A stretch of 9,097 nt of DNA, taken from NCBI GenBank assembly GCA_001802655.1, contig MGZO01000027.1:1-9097 (forward strand), written 5' to 3'. The translations under genes and the position numbers were made by a program. Positions 1 through 9,097 of this stretch are shown here, piece by piece (positions within the stretch are counted from its first letter, which is position 1; every line of letters starts with the position of its first letter). The stretch comes from Hydrogenophilales bacterium RIFOXYD1_FULL_62_11 (lineage in GTDB: Bacteria; Pseudomonadota; Gammaproteobacteria; Burkholderiales; Thiobacillaceae). Under the pieces are notes generated by a model. It did not search any database and was not told where the DNA came from. It saw nothing but the letters and a program-made list of their open reading frames with translations.

Positions 1-86
1 GTCAAGGTGGTCTTGCCGTGGTCAACGTGTCCAATCGTTCCTACGTTTACGTGCGGTTTGGTCCGCTCGAATTTTTCCTTAGCCAT
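1..86 (-). CDS. tuf: Elongation factor Tu, N-terminal fragment (runs off the window)
   Basis: EF-Tu is the GTPase that carries aminoacyl-tRNA to the ribosomal A site in the cytoplasm. Only the first 28 codons are inside the window. The protein begins MAKEKFERTKPHVNVGTIGH, and the P-loop follows as GHVDHGKTT at residues 19-27, which identifies the family clearly. The start is the ATG at 86-84. It is preceded by AAGGT (95-99) with an 8-nt gap, a good Shine-Dalgarno sequence. The gene lies 62 nt downstream of fusA on the same strand, the usual last position of the str operon. I see no convincing separate promoter or terminator in that gap, so co-transcription with fusA is likely. The rest of the protein cannot be assessed. 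Confidence 0.97.
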   Translation of the reverse strand, partial: MAKEKFERTKPHVNVGTIGHVDHGKTTL

Positions 87-148
87 GTTTCAGTACCTTA
101 TCATTCAATAATCAGTTGTTGAAGAACGCGCGGGCGTAAGCCGGGTGC

Positions 149-2239
<2,091 letters not shown>

Positions 2240-2253
2240 GGTATATACCTGCC
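2240..2253 (-). promoter_or_regulatory. fusA ribosome binding site with a palindrome against the GTG start
   Basis: On the minus strand the sequence before the GTG start reads GGCAGGTATATACC. The AGG (2250-2248) is the Shine-Dalgarno element, 8 nt from the start codon. It overlaps a perfect 10-bp palindrome GGTATATACC at 2240-2249 that ends directly at the GTG. As RNA only a 3-bp stem with a 4-nt loop could form, so strong occlusion is unlikely. The RBS supports the GTG as the true start. Confidence 0.6.
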
Positions 2254-2286
2254 AATAATTGCGTTGTGTTTAAACGCGTTAAATAC

Positions 2287-2757
2287 TTAGAAACGGAAGT
2301 GCGAAAAGGCTTTGTTCGCCTCGGCCATACGGTGAATCTCTTCACGCTTCTTCACAGCACCGCCACGACCTTCGGCAGCATCAAGCAACTCGCCAGCAAG
2401 ACGCTGATCCATTGATTTCTCGCCACGCTTGCGCGCCGCATCCTTGAGCCAGCGCATCGCCAGCGCGGTACGACGACTTGAGCGAACCTCGACCGGAACC
2501 TGGTAGTTGGCTCCGCCGACACGACGACTCTTCACCTCGACCAGTGGACGTGCCTTGTTCAGCGCTTCACCGAACACCTCCAACGGATCCTTGCCCGACT
2601 TCTTGGTGATCTGCTCAAAAGCGCCATATACAATGCGCTCTGCGACCGACTTCTTGCCGCTGGACATGACGACGTTCATGAATTTTGAAACTTCCTGATT
2701 ACCGAACTTTGGGTCAGGCAGGATTTCACGTTTGGGTACTTCGCGACGACGGGGCAT
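2287..2757 (-). CDS. rpsG: 30S ribosomal protein S7
   Basis: S7 is the primary rRNA-binding protein that nucleates assembly of the 30S head and contacts E-site tRNA. The 156-residue protein starts MPRRREVPKREILPDPKFGN. It has the conserved helix segment around SKFMNVVMSSGKKSVAERIV (24-43) and the RRVGGANYQVPVEV beta-hairpin region (78-91). It ends in the usual basic, aromatic tail FSHFRF. The length equals the common proteobacterial form, shorter than the extended 179-residue E. coli K-12 protein. The ATG start at 2757 has a weak GAGAG element about 8 nt upstream. The gene follows rpsL by 46 nt and precedes fusA by 47 nt. In E. coli, S7 represses its own operon by binding the rpsL-rpsG spacer; the spacer here is much shorter, so that mechanism may differ. 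Confidence 0.99.
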   Translation of the reverse strand: MPRRREVPKREILPDPKFGNQEVSKFMNVVMSSGKKSVAERIVYGAFEQITKKSGKDPLEVFGEALNKARPLVEVKSRRVGGANYQVPVEVRSSRRTALAMRWLKDAARKRGEKSMDQRLAGELLDAAEGRGGAVKKREEIHRMAEANKAFSHFRF

Positions 2758-2803
2758 ATTCCAGTCTCTCTATCTAATTAGGCTTGTTTCGAGCCGATAC
2801 AAA
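2758..2803 (-). other. rpsL-rpsG spacer, site of the S7 translational operator in E. coli
   Basis: This is a 46-nt gap between S12 and S7. The minus-strand RNA can form only a small hairpin, GGCU-CGAAACA-AGCC, with a 4-bp stem at 2781-2784 and 2792-2795. An 8-bp palindrome CTAATTAG lies at 2774-2781, and a GAGAG ribosome binding element precedes rpsG. In E. coli the corresponding spacer is roughly twice as long and folds into an rRNA-like S7 target. No such extended fold is obvious here by eye. Confidence 0.4.
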
Positions 2804-3181
2804 TCAGGCTTTTTTCGGGCGCTTGGCGCCGTACTTCGAACGCGACTGCTTACGATCTTTTACGCCAGCCGTATCCAGGCTACCGCGCACAGTGTGGTAA
2901 CGCACACCCGGCAAGTCCTTGACCCGGCCGCCGCGCACCAGCACCACCGAGTGCTCCTGCAGGTTATGGCCTTCACCACCGATGTAGCTGATGACCTCAA
3001 AGCCACTGGTGAGCTTGACCTTACACACTTTGCGCAAGGCAGAGTTCGGCTTCTTGGGCGTCGTCGTGTACACACGGGTACACACGCCACGGCGTTGCGG
3101 GCAAGCCTTCAAGGCCGGGACCTTGCTTTTTTCCACCGGCGCTTGACGCGGCTTGCGGATCAGCTGGTTAATGGTTGGCAT
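2804..3181 (-). CDS. rpsL: 30S ribosomal protein S12
   Basis: S12 lies at the 30S decoding centre, contributes to codon-anticodon fidelity and is the classic target of streptomycin-resistance mutations. The 125-residue protein begins MPTINQLIRKPRQAP. It contains CPQRRGVCTRVYTTTPKKPN with Lys43 and Lys44, and the loop GGRVKDLPGVRYH with Lys88 and Asp89. Asp89 is the residue beta-methylthiolated in E. coli. Lysines at 43 and 88 are the wild-type, streptomycin-sensitive residues. The C-terminus KYGAKRPKKA is one residue longer than in E. coli. The ATG at 3181 is preceded by CGGAA about 8 nt upstream, a weak Shine-Dalgarno sequence with an AATTTTT run on each side. It is the first gene of the str operon here, 168 nt downstream of rpoC, behind a terminator-like hairpin in its leader. 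Confidence 0.99.
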   Translation of the reverse strand: MPTINQLIRKPRQAPVEKSKVPALKACPQRRGVCTRVYTTTPKKPNSALRKVCKVKLTSGFEVISYIGGEGHNLQEHSVVLVRGGRVKDLPGVRYHTVRGSLDTAGVKDRKQSRSKYGAKRPKKA

Positions 3182-3208
3182 GTCAAAAATTCCGAAAAAT
3201 TAAGGTGA

Positions 3209-3282
3209 GCATTCAATTGCTAAAACAAACAGAACGACACCGGCCGCATGTTTGAAGCGGTGTCGTCCAGGATTTAATTGCT
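3209..3282. repeat. Imperfect 13-nt direct repeats flanking the terminator hairpin
   Basis: On the plus strand, GCATTCAATTGCT (3209-3221) and GGATTTAATTGCT (3270-3282) match at 11 of 13 positions in the same orientation. The first abuts the end of the U-tract and the second lies one base outside the hairpin base, so they bracket the 3222-3268 terminator almost exactly. Possible readings are a repeated protein or RNA contact site, a trace of a small insertion with target duplication, or chance in AT-rich sequence. Confidence 0.4.
3222..3268 (-). terminator. Intrinsic terminator or attenuator between rpoC and rpsL
   Basis: Read on the minus strand, the 5' arm GGACGACACCG (3268-3258) pairs with the 3' arm CGGTGTCGTTC (3242-3232). 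This gives 11 pairs including one G-U, with nine perfect pairs in a row at the top, around a 15-nt loop. The 3' arm is followed at once by TGTTTGTTTT (3231-3222), 8 T in 10. This is the form of a Rho-independent terminator. It lies 81 nt after the rpoC stop and ends 40 nt before the rpsL ATG. The complementary strand has no T-tract after the hairpin, so it should act in one direction. It probably ends much of the rpoBC transcript. It also lies downstream of the apparent str promoter, so readthrough must occur. Confidence 0.75.
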
Positions 3283-3314
3283 TGCACTTCCCGACCCAAA
3301 CATGTGGCCGGAAA
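3240..3314 (-). promoter_or_regulatory. Candidate attenuator leader: alternative pairing that competes with the terminator
   Basis: Three pairings can be drawn on the minus-strand RNA. Hairpin 1 pairs UUCCGGCC (3313-3306) with GGUCGGGAA (3296-3288), with one bulged G and the loop ACAUGUUUG. Pairing 2 joins CCGGCCACAUGUUUG (3311-3297) to CAAACAUGCGGCCGG (3254-3240) at 14 of 15 positions, with a 42-nt spacer. The second arm occupies most of the terminator loop and the top three bases of the terminator 3' arm, so full pairing 2 excludes both hairpin 1 and the tip of the terminator. With hairpin 1 and the terminator both formed, their loops still share 8 perfectly complementary bases (CAUGUUUG with CAAACAUG), which would allow a kissing contact. 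The pairings are read directly from sequence; the regulatory role is inferred. Confidence 0.5.
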
Positions 3315-3317
3315 AAG

Positions 3318-3349
3318 ACGCGTGATTCTATTGGAGTACGCAGCCCCTG

Positions 3350-3353
<4 letters not shown>
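3318..3353 (-). promoter_or_regulatory. Sigma70-type promoter of the str operon, overlapping the rpoC stop codon
   Basis: On the minus strand a perfect -35 box TTGACA (3353-3348) is followed by a 17-nt spacer and a -10 box TAGAAT (3330-3325), five of six consensus bases. The TGA inside the -35 box is the rpoC stop codon. The next bases, CACGCG, form a GC-rich discriminator, and initiation is expected near 3319-3317. There is no TGn extended -10 and no AT-rich UP element upstream. The site would drive rpsL-rpsG-fusA-tuf with a leader of about 137 nt. GC-rich discriminators are typical of ribosomal promoters under ppGpp/DksA control in proteobacteria; applying that here is inference. Confidence 0.75.
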
Positions 3354-7549
<4,196 letters not shown>

Positions 7550-7569
7550 GGCTGTGTCCTCACCCTAAA

Positions 7570-9097
7570 TTAATAACGTTCCAGATCGATGTCGATGCCC
7601 AGCGAGCGGATTTCCTTCACCAGCACGTTGAACGACTCTGGCATCCCTGCCTCGATCTTGTGTTCGCCCTTGACGATGCTTTCGTACATCTTGGTACGGC
7701 CGTTCACATCGTCCGACTTCACGGTCAGCATTTCCTGCAGCACGTAAGACGCGCCGTAGGCTTCGAGCGCCCAGACTTCCATCTCACCGAAGCGCTGGCC
7801 ACCGAACTGCGCCTTGCCGCCCAGCGGTTGCTGTGTAACCAGCGAGTACGGGCCGGTGGAGCGCGCATGCATCTTGTCGTCAACCAGGTGATGCAGCTTC
7901 AGCACATGCTTGTAGCCGACGGTGACCTGACGATCGAAAGCTTCCCCGGTGCGGCCGTCATACAGCGTGACCTGGCCGCCTTCGGGCAAGCCAGCCAACA
8001 CCAGCATGCGGCGGATTTCCGCCTCGGATGCACCGTCGAATACCGGCGATGCAAATGGCACGCCTTTCTGCAGGTTACGCCCCAACTCGATGATCTCGTC
8101 ATCGGTAAAGCCATCGATATCTTCGATCTTGCCGGACTGGTTGTAGATCTCCTTGAGGAAGCTGCGCAGCTCTTTGACCATGGTTTTGGTCTGCGCTGCC
8201 AGCATCTGGCCGATTTTCTCGCCCAAGCCTTTGGCGGCCCAGCCAAGGTGGGTTTCCAGAATCTGGCCGACGTTCATCCGCGACGGCACGCCGAGCGGGT
8301 TGAGTACGACATCGACCGGACGACCATCAGCCATGAAGGGCATGTCTTCGACCGGAGCGATTTTCGACACCACGCCTTTGTTACCGTGACGGCCGGCCAT
8401 CTTGTCGCCGGGCTGCAGGCGGCGTTTGACCGCCAGGTAAACCTTGACCATTTTTTGCACGCCGGGCGGCAGTTCGTCGCCTGCGGTCAGCTTCTTCTTC
8501 TTCTCTTCAAACATCGCATCGAATTCGATGCGCTTCTGGGTCAGGCTGTCCTTCAACCCTTCTACTGCGCGACTGGCTTCGTCGTCGGCGAGGCGGATGT
8601 CGAACCAGTCATGGCGATTGACCGACTCCAGGTAATCGTTGGTGATTTTGCTGCCTTTGGCGAGCTTCTTCGGACCGCCGTTGGCCACCTTCAGGTGCAA
8701 CAGCTTTTCCAGACGCGCAAACGTGTCGTCTTCAACGATACGCATACGGTCGGTCATGTCCTTGCGGTATTCAGCCAGTTGCGTGTCGACAATCGACTGC
8801 GCGCGGACATCACGCTCGATGCCTTCACGGGTGAACACCTGCACGTCGATGACCACGCCGGACATGCCGGACGGCACCTTGAGGCTGGTGTCTTTCACAT
8901 CGCTGGCCTTTTCGCCAAAGATGGCACGCAGCAGCTTTTCTTCCGGGGTCAGCTGGGTTTCGCCCTTAGGCGTAACCTTGCCGACCAGCACATCGCCGGC
9001 TTCGACTTCTGCACCGATCGCAATAATGCCGGACTCGTCCAGACGACCCAACTGGCGCTCGGCCAGATTGGAAATGTCACGGGTGATTTCTTCCGCG
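7570..9097 (-). CDS. rpoB: DNA-directed RNA polymerase subunit beta, C-terminal 508 residues (5' end outside the window)
   Basis: Beta forms the other half of the polymerase cleft. The reading frame is open to the window edge: the first complete codons read AEEITRDISN and continue into RLDESGIIAIGAE, so an internal TTG at 9051 is not the start. Recognisable parts are LVGKVTPKGETQLTPEEKLL; a lineage-insertion region rich in charged residues (about 8450-8760); the nucleotide-contacting GDKMAGRHGNKG (8409-8374), which includes the conserved lysines; GVPSRMNVGQILETHLGW; and the C-terminal clamp segment FGGQRFGEMEVWALEAYGA. It ends SLGIDIDLERY, then TAA. By comparison with E. coli (1342 residues) about 830 residues are missing, including the rifampicin-resistance cluster, so rifampicin status cannot be read here. 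rpoC follows after 20 nt. Confidence 0.99.
   Translation of the reverse strand, partial: AEEITRDISNLAERQLGRLDESGIIAIGAEVEAGDVLVGKVTPKGETQLTPEEKLLRAIFGEKASDVKDTSLKVPSGMSGVVIDVQVFTREGIERDVRAQSIVDTQLAEYRKDMTDRMRIVEDDTFARLEKLLHLKVANGGPKKLAKGSKITNDYLESVNRHDWFDIRLADDEASRAVEGLKDSLTQKRIEFDAMFEEKKKKLTAGDELPPGVQKMVKVYLAVKRRLQPGDKMAGRHGNKGVVSKIAPVEDMPFMADGRPVDVVLNPLGVPSRMNVGQILETHLGWAAKGLGEKIGQMLAAQTKTMVKELRSFLKEIYNQSGKIEDIDGFTDDEIIELGRNLQKGVPFASPVFDGASEAEIRRMLVLAGLPEGGQVTLYDGRTGEAFDRQVTVGYKHVLKLHHLVDDKMHARSTGPYSLVTQQPLGGKAQFGGQRFGEMEVWALEAYGASYVLQEMLTVKSDDVNGRTKMYESIVKGEHKIEAGMPESFNVLVKEIRSLGIDIDLERY

Noticed and set aside
87..148. Possible separate tuf promoter or hairpin in the fusA-tuf gap
   Set aside because: No -35/-10 pair of reasonable quality is present, and the only stem (TTCAA with TTGAA) is five AT-rich pairs.
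2843..3181. Streptomycin-resistance substitution in S12
   Set aside because: Lys43 and Lys88 are both wild type.
3200..3211. boxA-like antitermination signal TGCTCACCTTAA before rpsL
   Set aside because: It departs from the TGCTCTTTA consensus by inserted bases, and no boxB or further element is evident.
3272..3299. Second promoter-like pair in the rpsL leader (TTGGGT, 16 nt, TTAAAT)
   Set aside because: The -35 box matches only three of six bases and the -10 four of six; it is far weaker than the pair at 3325-3353.
3183..3303. Three possible 9-codon leader peptides on the minus strand (starting at 3303, 3249 and 3212; the last stops one base before the rpsL ATG)
   Set aside because: None has a Shine-Dalgarno sequence at workable spacing, and none has a run of one regulatory amino acid. 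They are not annotated, but the last could matter if translational coupling were shown.
9049..9051. TTG as the start of rpoB
   Set aside because: The same frame continues upstream to the window edge with conserved beta-subunit sequence, so the gene is cut by the window rather than starting there.

Overview
The window is a block of core transcription and translation genes, all on the minus strand. In transcription order they are rpoB (3' part only), rpoC, rpsL, rpsG, fusA and tuf (first 28 codons only). RNA polymerase beta-beta' is followed directly by the str operon (S12, S7, EF-G, EF-Tu). There are no mobile elements, RNA genes, CRISPR arrays or accessory genes. The largest gap is 168 bases, between rpoC and rpsL.

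The organism looks like a betaproteobacterium, perhaps of the Nitrosomonadales type. RpoB and RpoC carry the proteobacterial lineage insertions. S12 begins MPTINQLIRK and is 125 residues, as is usual for betaproteobacteria. S7 is 156 residues, EF-G is 696 residues, and rpoBC abuts rpsL-rpsG-fusA-tuf. This placement comes from remembered family resemblance, not from a search.

Layout: 9097-7570 rpoB; 20 nt gap; 7549-3350 rpoC; 168 nt gap with a promoter, an alternative-structure leader and an intrinsic terminator; 3181-2804 rpsL; 46 nt; 2757-2287 rpsG; 47 nt; 2239-149 fusA with a GTG start; 62 nt; 86-1 tuf.

The coding regions are ordinary and intact. The region worth attention is the rpoC-rpsL gap. 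A near-consensus sigma70 promoter (TTGACA, 17 nt, TAGAAT) has its -35 box across the rpoC stop codon and a GC-rich discriminator. The predicted leader of about 137 nt can form a 5' hairpin and a terminator hairpin with a U-rich tail. A 15-nt arm near the 5' end is complementary (14 of 15) to the terminator loop and the first bases of its 3' arm. That is the layout of a transcription attenuator, or alternatively of a kissing-loop structure. I see no good promoter between the terminator and rpsL, so str-operon transcripts apparently have to pass the terminator. This suggests regulated readthrough of the str operon; the regulating signal is unknown.
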